A DNA stretch of 64,000 bases from Solen grandis (lineage: Eukaryota; Mollusca; Bivalvia; Adapedonta; Solenidae): NCBI GenBank assembly GCA_021229015.1, contig CM037783.1, positions 57,246,169-57,310,168 of the forward strand, given 5' to 3'. Within the stretch, counting starts at the first letter, position 1. Every line of letters begins with the position of its first letter. The translations under genes were made by a program, and so were the position numbers. Positions 1 to 10,770 of this stretch are shown here, piece by piece. The notes beneath the pieces were generated by a model, which saw only the letters and a list, made by a program, of their open reading frames with translations, ran no database searches and was not told the DNA's origin.

Positions 1-27
1 AGTATCATTGTAAACATTTGTAATCAG

Positions 28-106
28 GGTGATGGCCTGAAGATGACATTCCATAAAAGAGCAGAGAAGAACAAAAGATCTTTGGATGCATTGGAGGCTG
101 AGAAAG
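28..106 (+). CDS. CHD7: CHD C-terminal part, exon a
   Basis: The acceptor follows AATCAG at 27 and the donor is GTAGGG at 107. The 79 nt encode a Lys/Glu-rich helix ([21 protein letters not shown]) and end in phase 1, which joins exactly to the next exon to give [13 protein letters not shown]. It is short and shows no domain. The support is the splice sites, the phase match and the helical continuity. Earlier exons should lie left of the window. Confidence 0.6.
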
Positions 107-3100
107 GTAGGGAGAAGTACAGAGTTATAAAGCTAGTAAGAAAGATTAAGGACAAAGGAATAATTCAATTAATATGGAGCAAAGGTTGAATTTGATCTTA
201 TAAAAACCATAGCTTTCAGGTAATTTCTAATCTGCTATTATATCCATAAAGATTTGTTAAAGCTTATCCAATATTGAGGACTTAAGAAATAAAACTCAAG
301 ATTTGGCACTGTTTTAGGATAGAACCAATATATACAGTAGCTTGACTTGCAGAGTTTGCAAAAATTGATATTAAAAATGAGGGACAAACAAAAATAATCT
401 AAAAGCTGTGTGTGATGTGTATGTATGTTGTTTGTTGACAGTGAGGATACAGGCCATACTGGCCCAGAACCTGGCCGTATCCCAGGCGTCCAGTGACGAC
501 AGCCAGCAGGAGGCCGCAGTTGTGTCCACCTCTCAGGTATCATGGCCGTCTCCGTGGCAACCTTCTCCTCCTCCTCCGTTCTACATGACGCCACAGGTCG
601 GTGTCCGCTGCTGTGGCGGCGGGGAGCATGATCGTAGTCGTCTAGTGCGGAGCTTCTTGTCTGGCATGGCTTGTGTTTCTTTATCCGGGAACTTTAGGGG
701 TCTAATTTTGGGAGGGGATTGAGATTCTGTTGAACACTTGATTTAAGTGTAAATATGCCTTCATACTCGCTGACTTGCCACTTATTGAATTTGTGTTACA
801 CATCAAAAAATAAGATGTGAGCATTTAAGCAAATTCTTTGCCATACTGTAAGCTAGTCACTGTTTATTAGGTCTTTGAAGAATTTTTCCCCCAACAATTA
901 AGTTTCACAGGTATGAAATTGACTTCTTGTGAATTTGATAAGAAGCAAGCTTTGAGAGAAGTTAGTTAACAACATGAAATTAAAAAAATATTCTAATTGA
1001 CTTGCTAAGTGAATTGGGAAAGAAATCTTTCAAAATTCTAGCATGTTCAGTTCCTATATGTGATGTTCTTTTATTTACTGTTGACCAAAATATTTATGGA
1101 ATGACTTAGCTTTTTGATATGCTTAATAATTTCAGTTTATGTGTCTGCTATGTATTTGATAGTAGTTTTGTGATGCTAGACTGTATGGTAGATATAGGCA
1201 GACAGGTGTTGGGATTCCTAAAAGTTAAATACTTATGTATATAGGTATATATATATGTACATCCCTTTGCTAGATGGATACCTTTCGTCAGCTGGGTGTA
1301 GCCATTTGTAGTGTTTGCTTGCCTTTACGTAGTATGAACCTTGTAGTCAAGGTATGGAAATGTTTTAGTTGGAAAGAGCATGAAAATAGTATTCATATTA
1401 ATCTACTGATAGAGAAAAACATGTATGAAGAAAAGCAATGCAGTGTCACAACTGTAGAGACCCCTCTGAGGGTTCAAACCTTTCTAATTTTCCTGTGCAC
1501 AAGCCTTACATTTGGTTGGTTCTACCAGGGTCTCTGTGAACTTGATGGCCTTATTCACTTGTGATTGAAATGCTCCATCTCAACATAAATCAACGTTAAT
1601 TAAAGGAACTTCAAACTGAGCTTGCCATGACAGTTTCTTTGTGATCAGTGTATGTCATGCTAGAAGAATGTAAATTAATTTAATAGAGTATAGTATCAGA
1701 TACGGCATAAGAGATTAAAGAGAAGTACAGGAAGAAGCTCTATAGTGAACGGCCAAGTTGTATTGGTAGAGATTTTACATTTTTGCTATTGAATCATGCT
1801 CTACTGCCTGCCCTGTAGCCACCTGACCCCATGACCTGCAGTGATTTGTCTAGAGTGTGTTTGTGTGTCGAGGGGTGGGGCATGATTGTATAGAGGTCAT
1901 CCTTGTAAAGATTGTTGAAGTCTGGCTTTGGGAAAAAAAATTGCATTCCATTGGCAAAGTTAACAAAAAAAAAGTAGATTTTGTGTACTGGTTGTCCAGA
2001 ATATCTAAACATCATTACATTTGCAGAATTTTCATTGTCTTTGAATTCTTACATAAAATGAAATTGGGCCTAGCAATACATTTGAGCAAGATTTATTTGT
2101 TCCCCCCCCCCATAACACACACACTCATTTTGTTTTATTAAGATATGAAATTTAGTTATATGTAGGCAAAGCAAAATTGCCAGCACTGATATTGTACTAG
2201 TAATTTATGTTACTTTCTTATACTATATATTTAAAATATTTGAGTTATTTACAGTTGTTGTATATTCATTATTTTTGCCTAATTAGACAAAATTATATAT
2301 GCATGCTGCATTTTATTGAATATTATATTATTTAAGTAATATTTTATATATCCAAGTTATTACTGATTGTCATATAATGTCATTATTTAAGAAAATAGTA
2401 TTCAAAATAGGGGAAAAAAACTTTTAAAAAAATTAACAAAATTAATAAATCTTAAAGTCTCAGCACAGATTCTGATTAATTTACAATAAGATTACTATAT
2501 GTTAAAGTCAAAGCAGCTATGTGTAGAAGGATACAAGACTGAACAATGACAGTTCATGTTGTGTATGTGTGTTACAGAGTGGAGCTGACAGCCCGTTCCT
2601 GAACGGCAGTCATATGTCCGAGGAGGAGATGATGATGAACAGAAGTCTGGTAAGTTGGTTTCGTACTCCTTCCATCACTTCTTGTCATCTATGTATAAAA
2701 GAGGACAATATAATTAATTATGAAGATGTCTTTTACTCCTCATTATCATTTTGATCAATGTCATAAAGATGGGTTACAATTTAAAAATCTTACAGTTGAT
2801 CAAAGCATGCGTACTGTTCTATGAAACCAGTGAAAAGCTGATAGCATGAAAGTTGGCTTTATTTTGTTATCGAAACAAATGCATATGAACCTTGCTTTGA
2901 AATGTTTCCTTTATTCAATAAACTTTTGACAGCATTTAGGACGAGGATTCATTGAGTTTGGTGTAATGTCAATTGTAACTTATTATCTTATTTCAAGTGT
3001 AAATGAAAGGTGGCTTTATTTTACCATTGTCTGTAATGTGAAACCTCTACAGTATAAGATGGGATATGCGCATGTGTTACAGATCGAGCAAGGCCTAATG

Positions 3101-6100
3101 TTCTCCGACCGTAGGGGTCGGCGGGGCAGAAAGAGGAAGGCAGAGAAGATGGCTGAGATAGCAATGGCAGAAGCCCTGGCCAGGAGACAGACTGCCCGGG
3201 CTATTGCTGGCTTCGACCTGGGTAACTTCCACCTCTTGATGTACCTTGTACTTTTTAGCTCACCTGCGCACGTGCTCATGGTGAGCCTTTGTGATCGCCT
3301 TTTGTCCGGTGTCCGTCCAGCGTCAACAATTTCCTTTAAACAACATCTCCGCCTAAACCGTTGAATGGATTTTGACCAAACTTCACAGGAATCATCCTTA
3401 TTATGCCCTCTATCAAGATTGTTCAAATTATTTTAATTGATTGGAAAAAAAAGTTCACAGGAACTAAAAATAGATTTTTAAAAATGTAAACTCTGAAAAT
3501 CTTCTGCAAAAGTGCATGACCTAGAGCTTAAATATTTAGTGTGTAGCATTGTCTAGTTCACCTCTACTAAGTTTTTTTCAAATCATGACCCTGGGGTCAA
3601 AATTGGCCCTGTCCCCAGGGGTCACTTGAATGTACATAGGCTTACATAGGAAAAGAAATAGAAAAATCTTCTTCTCAGAAACCACAAGGCCTGGAGTTAA
3701 GATATTAAGTGTGTAACATTGCCTTATTAACATCTACCAGGTTTGTTAAAATCATGGCCCTGGTGTCAAAATTCCTGCCCCAGGGGTCACTTGATTTTAC
3801 AAAGGCTTAAAAAGGAAAAGATTTTTAATATGGGTTTAGATATTTGGTATGTAACATGGCCTTGTGGACCTGAACCAAGTTTTCAAATCATGGCCCTTGG
3901 GTCAAAATTGGTCCCACACTAGGGTTAACTTGGTTTTTTGGACCATATGTAAACTTTTTGTGTGGAAATAAAATTATATTTCTTTTCTTCTGCATGGATT
4001 TTGTATTCAATATGACTATGTTGTGACAATGAAAGCAATATTTCTCAGGTGAGCGATTCAGGGCCTTCTTGGCTCTCTTATTTATGTGATACAGGCAAAT
4101 TAATTATGAACTTTTATGAATGAAAATGTTGAGATACCTTCATTAAACTAAAAACAAAATACTGCTGATAGATGAAAGGATGAAATAATAGCTTCCAGTA
4201 TTGATTGCATTTGTAAGCTGTTTTGTTTTCCAAAAGATGATTTCATCAAATTTATCATTCGGCTTAATATAATTTCATCATTACTTTTGCTATCTTTAAG
4301 TCTTCCAAACTTTGTTTGGGACTTTCTGTTTTTACTCCTGTTTCTTCTTCTTCTTCTTCTTTTTTGCGCCGTCAACTTTGTCAAAATGAGAAGAATTGAA
4401 TAGTACTACTTTGGTGTCCCCTGAGGTCACCCTGGGGACGGCCCACCCCTCAATTTTACTTATGACCTTTAATTCAAAAATTGTTCATATCCCCACACAT
4501 AAACCATATATATTCTTGTTCCTCATGATCAGATGGCTTGAATGGTACTTCTTTGATGTTCACATGGGTCACCAAGGGGTCAGGCCCAACCCCCTCAATT
4601 TTACTTATGACCTTATTTCTCAAAAACCATTTCTGTATGATTGTCAAAGGAGAAACTTTGTTTGGGAGACTTAGTAACAGTTCAGTGCTACATTTATTAC
4701 TTGTTTGCAAGGATTTGGAAACACATCATAAGATATAATTTCGATGGAAAGGTTATGTCAATCTGACAATATTTGTACAGTCTATAGGATGAATTTTATC
4801 AATGTCATGTGTACATTGAAGACTCGCACGTGCCAGTTGTGAATCTGGAGGATGGCACGAGACTGTCCGGGGACGAGGCACCACTCAAGAAGGACCTGGA
4901 AGGCTGGCTGGACCAGCACCCTGGCTACATGGTGGACAGTCGTGATGACGACCTGGAGCAAGGGGAGATTGTGAGTACTACAATTGTATGTCAGATAAGG
5001 CAAGATCAAATGTACTGGGAGAGACTGGGGTTGAGATCCGGGAAGTTGTGACTTGATAGGTTGTAGGAGCTAAGAGAAACTGGTATGAAATTGTGACTAT
5101 ATATCGTATACAGAGATTGTAGGATTGTATTTCAGTGCACTATTGGTCAATAAATTTTGTTGTAGATATTAAATCGTATTTATAACTACTTCGATAGTCT
5201 TTAATATGACATGTAAATTAGTGTGAAGTGCTGAGTATTCATATTAAGTCAGTAATTACACAGCTTGTTGTCTACTTATAGGTGCCAGACTTCCCTGAGA
5301 GGAGGAAAGGTCGTAAGCCCAAGTTTGATCCTGCCTTCCTAGAGGTGGAGAAACTAACTGGGGAGGAGAATGTTTCTGTGATCAATCGATTGACTGGCAA
5401 AAAGGTAGGCATCAAAAAAAAAAAATCCAAACTTTGAACAGATGGTATCCTTAATTATTGTGTCGCCTGCATAGCATGGCAGACACATAGGGATCACTTT
5501 GTTCGTCGTCGGCGTCGGTGTCGGTGTCGTCGTCGGTGTCGTCGGCGTCACACTTTCTTGTCCGGAGCATAACTCGAAAAGTATTTGAGGTATCACCTTG
5601 AAACTTAAAACATGGATAGATCAAATTGAGGTGGAGTGCAGTGCACAAGAATGATAACTCTGACTTACGTATTTTCTGAGTTATTACCCTTTGTTGATTC
5701 TGAGATTTTATTTTTGTCCGGAACATAACTCAAAAAGTATTTGAGGTATCACCTTGAAACTTAAAACATGGATAGATCACATTGAGGTGGAGTGCAGTGC
5801 ACAAGAATGATAACTCTGACTTTAATATTTTCTGAGTTATTTCCCTTTGTTGATTTTCAGACTTAATTTTTGTCTGGGGCATAACTCGAAACGTATTTGA
5901 GGTGTTGACTTGAAACTTCTGAATGATAACTCTGTTTCTCTTTTTCCTTGAGTTATTGCCCTTTGTTGATACTCAGACTTCATTTTTGTCTGGAGCATAA
6001 CACGAAAAGTATTTGAGGTATTACTTTGAAACCTCACAGGTGGAAAGATCTCATGGAGTGCATTGTGCAAGAATGATAACTGTTGTATTTTTGGAGTTAT

Positions 6101-6463
6101 TTCCCTTTGTTTATTTTTTTGGATTTAATTCTTGTGTGGTGCATAACTTGTAAAGTATTTGAAGTGTTGCCTTAAACATTTATAATAGATAGATCTCATT
6201 GGTCTGAGTGCAGTACACAAGAATGATAACTCAATAATGATAATGATGACTACAAACTTGCAACATATATATAATTAACGTCATAAGTGCTTAATGACGT
6301 CATAATTTTTCTTACAGTTAATGTTTTGAATTCATAGTCATTCTGACACTCCTCTGATGAAGACTGTATAGTCGAAAGTGCTCGGGAAAATTATTACATA
6401 TTGCACTGTTTGAATATTTTATTCCCCCCCCCCCCCCCCCCCCCCCCCCCCAAAAAAAAATAA

Positions 6464-6498
<35 letters not shown>

Positions 6499-8583
6499 AT
6501 TTGGTGTTATTTTGTACCTCACAAAATAGATTATGCTTTATCAATAATTTGTCAAAAGATCGATTTTCTAGTCAATTCTTTCATCAAACATGCTTAAATG
6601 CAGGCGACACAAGTGTTCCGAGGAACACCCACATCTAGTACATTATTCTTAAGAAAATGTTTTGGATTTTATGTTCTGGATCAGAGAAAGTATTTATTTA
6701 AACAATCTTCTATCTGATTCTTATGAACTAGACCTACACTGAATATATATGTATGTTCAGAAAGAAAGTGTTTATAAAGAAAATGTTGTTTTTTTTAGGA
6801 AAAACTTTTACATTAGTGTAGTGCATTTTGACTATGTTAGACCTGATGTCACCTGAACTTAAGATCATACATATACCTTGGTCAGCATTGGTTGAGTACT
6901 TAGCTATTCAGTAAAGAAACTGAAGTCGCATGTTGTATTATAATATTTGAGATCATTATTTGAGAACTGGTTGGTTTGTAGATAACTGGGGCCAAGGCAC
7001 CTCCTCTGCGTTACCTTGCCGAGTGGTTGGAACAGAACCCCATGTGGGATGTTGACCCTAAGTGGGCTGAACTAGTCAGGGCTAAGGTATATACCCTTAA
7101 AACACTTGCATTTATATATTACAGAATTCTTACATACTTAAAATTTATGTTCACCTTTGTCTGACTTCTGGTAAGCATGAAACATTGTTATTTTGAATAA
7201 AAGTTTGTTTTATGAAAGGCATTAAGCCAGTAAATAGATGTGCAGTAAATAGTGAAGGCTATGTTTCATACTCCCTAAAACCTTGATTTTAATTGCACAA
7301 TATTTTGTTTGTCTGTAACCACTGTGTATGGTTGGTAATGTAAGCACTATATATTTCAGGGTACGTTACCAAAGACGCTGCTGCCACGTGTTGGCACACC
7401 ATCCCGGCGAGGCCGCCGACCACGGGACAGCCCCTTGTCACATTCCATGATGGGCGGAGGTGATCCCCACCAGGCTGCTGCCCTAGCCGCTTCTATTGAG
7501 GCCATGAACGCTGCCCAGCTGATGGCAGCCGGGTTTGGCAAGATGCCCATGCCATTTGCCCACCTGGGTTTGAATCCCATGGCTCTTGGTCTGCCTGGCT
7601 TTGGGTTTCCAGGACTTGGTGCTGCATCTACCATGGCGGAAAAAACTGAGTCCAAACATAAAGATTCCAAAAGTTCCAAGGAAGAAGGAAGATCAAAAGA
7701 AGAGAACTCTAGTCCACACCCGTCTTTCCCCCTCATGTTCAACCCACTTCTTTACAATCCTCTCTTGGCTGCCCAGAGTCTTGGTGGCTTCCCAGCCAAT
7801 CTGACAAATCTAGCAACCACTGGCCTGTTAAATGGGCATTCTCCTATGACGGAGGAGGAGCATAAGCCCAAGTCCTCAAAATCGTCATCCACCCCGTCTG
7901 TGTCCGAACCTCGTGATCAAAGTCAAGCTCAGGACCTCAGTGTAAAGAGCAAACCGAAGACTATCATAGAAAACATGACAGCTGCCCACTCAGGGGGCAA
8001 ATCAAAGCCACGGACTGAAACAAGTGTTAGTGCTGACAGTGAGGAGATGCCATGTGATTTGTCAATGAAGTCTAAGTCAAAACCAGAAGACAAATCTAAG
8101 CAGAAGATCTGTAGTTCTGATAAGCTTAGTCGCATTGTGGACTCATTGAAAGTTCGAGTGAACAAAATGGATGACAAAGGAGGTAAAGAGGACAAAGAAA
8201 GTAAGAGAAACAGTTTGGATGCAGTGCTGAATCTGAAACAGTCCGATAGTGAATCACCAGAGAAAGACAGTATTGAAGCCAGTCCCTCATCCAAAAAGGA
8301 CACATTGAACTCTCTGTCTCAGAAGCTTGCTTCCCAGGCGTCTCAGAACCACTCAAGTAAAGAGCCAGTTCCCAAGATAGTGCAGGAACTGCTGGCAGCC
8401 AAGCAGCAGAAGGAACGGGAAGACCTTCTTAATGCCAAGCAACAGAAGCTTGAAGCTCTGGTTGCTACGCAACGAAAGTTGTTGAAACAGTCCTTAAATA
8501 AACAAAAGTCAATTAGTGCTCAGGGGTCAGAAAAGGGTGAGGAGAAGAAAGAGGAGGTCTCCTCAGACGGGGAGAAGTCATAG
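28..8583 (+). CDS. CHD7: CHD7/kismet-type chromatin remodeller, C-terminal part (8 exons)
   Basis: Eight exons (28-106, 442-536, 2578-2649, 3083-3221, 4822-4970, 5282-5404, 6982-7086, 7360-8583) join in phase into about 661 residues ending at a TAG stop. Residues about 129-166 form a first BRK domain ([16 protein letters not shown], then a DLEGWL helix). Residues about 207-250 form a second BRK ([16 protein letters not shown], then [15 protein letters not shown]). An RRGR-rich basic stretch precedes them and a Ser/Lys-rich tail follows. Paired BRK domains and this order are typical of the CHD6-9/kismet subfamily, nuclear ATP-dependent nucleosome remodellers acting at enhancers and promoters. 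The matching N-terminal half is at 34058-46704 on the other strand, so this is most likely the 3' half of the same gene in a misoriented contig. I cannot tell which of CHD6-9 it is closest to; invertebrates usually carry one member. Confidence 0.9.
442..536 (+). CDS. CHD7: CHD C-terminal part, exon b
   Basis: The acceptor is TTGACAG and the donor GTATCA at 537. It encodes [19 protein letters not shown] followed by a short Gln/Ser/Val stretch. It enters in phase 1 and leaves in phase 0. It is a linker segment upstream of the BRK domains. Confidence 0.75.
2578..2649 (+). CDS. CHD7: CHD C-terminal part, exon c
   Basis: The acceptor is GTTACAG and the donor GTAAGT at 2650. The 72 nt keep phase 0 at both ends and encode 24 residues, including [17 protein letters not shown]. 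It resembles the LLNG-type linker that precedes the basic RRGR motif in vertebrate CHD7. The short phase-0 exon could be skipped without a frameshift. Confidence 0.75.
3083..3221 (+). CDS. CHD7: CHD C-terminal part, exon d (basic RRGR segment)
   Basis: The acceptor is GTTACAG and the donor GTAACT at 3222. It encodes [19 protein letters not shown] and a following Ala/Arg-rich helix ([14 protein letters not shown]), and ends in phase 1. The RRGRR-KRK run looks like a nuclear localisation or AT-hook-like basic patch and matches the position of the KRRRGRRK segment before the BRK domains of vertebrate CHD7. Confidence 0.85.
3251..4080 (+). repeat. AGCTCACCTG-family interspersed element (copy 1)
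   Basis: It begins TTTTTAGCTCACCTG with an imperfect hairpin to 'GGTGAGC', followed by 'TTTTGTCCGGTGTCCGTCC'. It ends with CTCAGGTGAGCGATTCAGGG then 'CTTGGCTCTCTTA'. AGCTCACCTG at the start and CAGGTGAGCG at the end are inverted. Internal repeats are diverged ('CCTAGAGCTTAAATATTTAG', 'GGGGTCACTTG'). It is inserted about 30 bp after the donor of the 3083-3221 CHD exon. Confidence 0.75.
4388..4645 (+). repeat. Diverged dimeric repeat in CHD intron
   Basis: Two similar units about 150 bp apart share 'CCCCTCAATTTTACTTATGA' (near 4445 and 4590), preceded by 'GGTCACCNNGGGG'. No protein is encoded. It lies in the intron before the first BRK exon. Confidence 0.5.
4822..4970 (+). CDS. CHD7: CHD C-terminal part, exon e (first BRK domain)
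   Basis: It encodes a textbook BRK domain: [20 protein letters not shown], then [17 protein letters not shown]. The donor is GTGAGT at 4971. The acceptor used (ATTGAAG at 4821) is the only nearby one that keeps phase 1 from the previous exon, but its polypyrimidine tract is poor, so the 5' boundary is less certain than the rest. Confidence 0.85.
5282..5404 (+). CDS. CHD7: CHD C-terminal part, exon f (linker and start of second BRK)
   Basis: The acceptor is ACTTATAG and the donor GTAGGC at 5405. It is 41 codons, phase 0 at both ends. It encodes [20 protein letters not shown] then [15 protein letters not shown], corresponding to the conserved LTGEERVPVVN-type start of the second BRK domain in CHD7/8. 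Confidence 0.9.
5460..6610. repeat. Tandem-core interspersed element with 13-bp inverted ends (CHD intron)
   Basis: The ends are GTGTCGCCTGCAT (5460-5472) and its exact reverse complement ATGCAGGCGACAC (6598-6610). A GTCG/GTCGGT microsatellite lies at about 5503-5550. About five diverged units of roughly 120-165 bp follow, each with 'GCATAACTCGAAAAGTATTT', 'GTGCAGTGCACAAGAATGAT' and a 'TTATTKCCCTTTGTTGAT' stretch. A C27-like tract (6424-6450), an A run and a (GT)n tract lie near the right end. The layout is that of bivalve pearl-like elements. It sits between two BRK exons. Confidence 0.75.
6982..7086 (+). CDS. CHD7: CHD C-terminal part, exon g (rest of second BRK)
   Basis: The acceptor is GTTTGTAG and the donor GTATAT at 7087. 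It is 35 codons in phase 0. [20 protein letters not shown] is the second half of the BRK2 fold, with conserved AP-PL, WL and NP positions. Confidence 0.9.
7360..8583 (+). CDS. CHD7: CHD C-terminal part, last exon with stop
   Basis: This 1224-nt terminal exon follows the acceptor ATATTTCAG and ends in TAG at 8581-8583. It begins [11 protein letters not shown] and continues through [11 protein letters not shown], the same SRRGRRP landmark seen after BRK2 in vertebrate CHD7. A Gly/Met/Pro-rich hydrophobic stretch follows, then about 280 residues rich in Ser, Lys and Glu with a coiled-coil-like end ([19 protein letters not shown]). A PCDLS pentamer (8050-8064) and a related AQDLS (7927-7941) fit the CtBP-binding PxDLS pattern. 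The low-complexity tail is variable in this family, so its length is not diagnostic. Confidence 0.9.
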   Translation, partial: GTLPKTLLPRVGTPSRRGRRPRDSPLSHSMMGGGDPHQAAALAASIEAMNAAQLMAAGFGKMPMPFAHLGLNPMALGLPGFGFPGLGAASTMAEKTESKHKDSKSSKEEGRSKEENSSPHPSFPLMFNPLLYNPLLAAQSLGGFPANLTNLATTGLLNGHSPMTEEEHKPKSSKSSSTPSVSEPRDQSQAQDLSVKSKPKTIIENMTAAHSGGKSKPRTETSVSADSEEMPCDLSMKSKSKPEDKSKQKICSSDKLSRIVDSLKVRVNKMDDKGGKEDKESKRNSLDAVLNLKQSDSESPEKDSIEASPSSKKDTLNSLSQKLASQASQNHSSKEPVPKIVQELLAAKQQKEREDLLNAKQQKLEALVATQRKLLKQSLNKQKSISAQGSEKGEEKKEEVSSDGEKS

Positions 8584-10770
8584 TGTGTAAGTCTGGCTGG
8601 GGATTGTGTCAAGGTGCTTGTTTAACTAGATAGTCAGGGTGTTTCGTGCTGCAGGGGTTTGTAACAGCTCTGTGTTACCACCTTGCATTATCAGTATATT
8701 ACAGACTGCAAAACAACGGAGATATACTGAGGAAGTATATGAATCAAAGGATGTTCAGAGATCATATGTGACATGGATGTATTTATAAGAGTTTTTGCTG
8801 GTATGAACATTGAACAAGCTAGTGTTGTGAAAAATGTTTTATGAACCCACTTAATCATGATTTACCTGCCTGTCATAAAACATGAATTAAATACCTTGTT
8901 GCCAAATTTTTCATTAATGTCAGAAACACCCACCAAATGAACCTTGTTAGTCATTCCTCTGCTGGTGTTCGGTATGGAGGGATAAAAAGACGGAAAATGA
9001 CTTCCGTTTGCTGTGAGACAAAACTGGGGGGGAGGACTGTTGTGCCATTTTATGCATATCAAATAAGCTGCTGCCTTTTTTAGATTATGAAGAAAGATTG
9101 TCACGGACTGTGTTTATATGGAAGAGTGCAGCTGTGTGTATCAGTTCACAGATCATCCAGTACCCACCAGGGGGCCGGGCACAGTATCTCGAATATGTCA
9201 ATACCTCAGATATTTATAGAGTACGATGATCTCTTGGGAAAATCTAATCACGGTGAGGATGTTGACGGAGGATTTGATTGGATGGTCTGTGCAGTGCATT
9301 TACACACACTGTAGATGTCGGTATGTCGGGCATTTACCTCACTTTACTTACGTATCACCAGGGGGCAGCACTGTTCTATAGCGGCACCACGCCGCACTGA
9401 TTTAGCCTGCCTTCTATTGACTCTGTCAATTATTTATTTATATTTGTTGTATAAAACCCCTATAAAGAGGAATTTGTTTGCATGGTTATGTGGATAGAAT
9501 ATGTGTGTTCTGAGAGGTTTTTTTCCAGTGTGGATGTTGAAAGAGTGATGGATGTTTACAAATGAGATTAACTTCCATAGTTACATACATTTGTGAGGCA
9601 TGTGTACAGTTCCATCTTCTGCCTTATGTTTGGATTTTAAAAAAGTTGAGCAAAATTTAGAGCAATCCATTACATAATCATATTGACGTAGGGAGTAAAT
9701 TAATGATATAGCTCAACACAGTATTACTGTTTTCAAACAGATTCCTGAAGGTTGAAAATAATATTACTCTCTGTCGATCTCTTAAGCTTGATAAATCTGG
9801 CTGCCATCTTGCTGGACAGCATCGCAGAGGGTGATGATAAAGTGATAGTGTGAGTCAATACTTAGGAAGGTGGTTTCATTTGATAGAGATACTGCGTGTT
9901 TGTGTGTGTGGTATTTCAGAGTTCACGTGTGTGCGATATTTCAGACAGTATGTGTATTTATTGTCATGACTGTAGGGTAGTCGGAGATAACTGCTGGGTG
10001 CTGCTCCGACCATATTAGGCAATAATATGTACATAAATTGATTGTGTTGGCACGTGAGTGACCGTGCTATTTTGGTTTGATCAGAGTGCTGTGGTTGTCC
10101 TGTGCAGCAGTAAATCAAGCCAGGTTATGGAATGGTTCCAGTGGTAACACACAGTCTGGTTTGGCTCATGCTCCTGAAAGTGTGTGCATATAGAAGGAAT
10201 TCTGGAGTTTGTGGAGTTTCAAGCTGGAAAGAGGTCTTTGATATAGTTATGTGTTAGAATTAGATTTTGTGTTCTTAATTGATATTTGTAGCATTGAAGG
10301 TCTGCACTGTGAACTCTAACCTTCTACTCCATTAATTAGACCCATGCAACCAGTTTAAAGCCCGATCAATCTGTAAGAAACCCACACACTGATCAGGTTT
10401 TATTCCGATACCACAAGTTTGAAAAGTCGCAGTTCTGAATGATGTGGTTTTCACGCGGGTCTGACTAGTGTCAAATGAGTAGCTGGAGTAGTTGGTTAAG
10501 TGGACTTCTATTTATCTTGCAACCAACATGGTGTCTCAGGGAACTCCCTATGTTGAAATGTTGTTCAGTTGTGTCCCTTTTCCATGCCCATAAGAATGTG
10601 TGTAGGGGTACCAGTGAGGTTGAGGTCATCTGGTCGCTTAGTTGTAGTGAAACAAATCAGGAGGGAGTTTGTCAGTTACATGCAGTGGTACATAGGTGCT
10701 GCCTTTTTTTTGTTTCTGACATTAAAAAGAAAGAAAAAACAGCAGTAAAATTTTTCATTTTTTTAATAAA
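8584..10770 (+). other. Probable 3' UTR of the CHD gene
   Basis: No convincing coding exon is seen after the stop. The stretch is moderately AT-rich and unique-looking, with no SINE or tandem-core element. A good poly(A) signal, AATAAA, lies at 10765-10770 in a T-rich context. Other AATAAA-like sites further on (for example near 12195) are possible alternatives. The extent is inferred only. Confidence 0.4.

Noticed and set aside
7356..7742. Minus-strand open frame opposite the last CHD exon
   Set aside because: It is the antisense of a GC-rich coding exon; no independent support.
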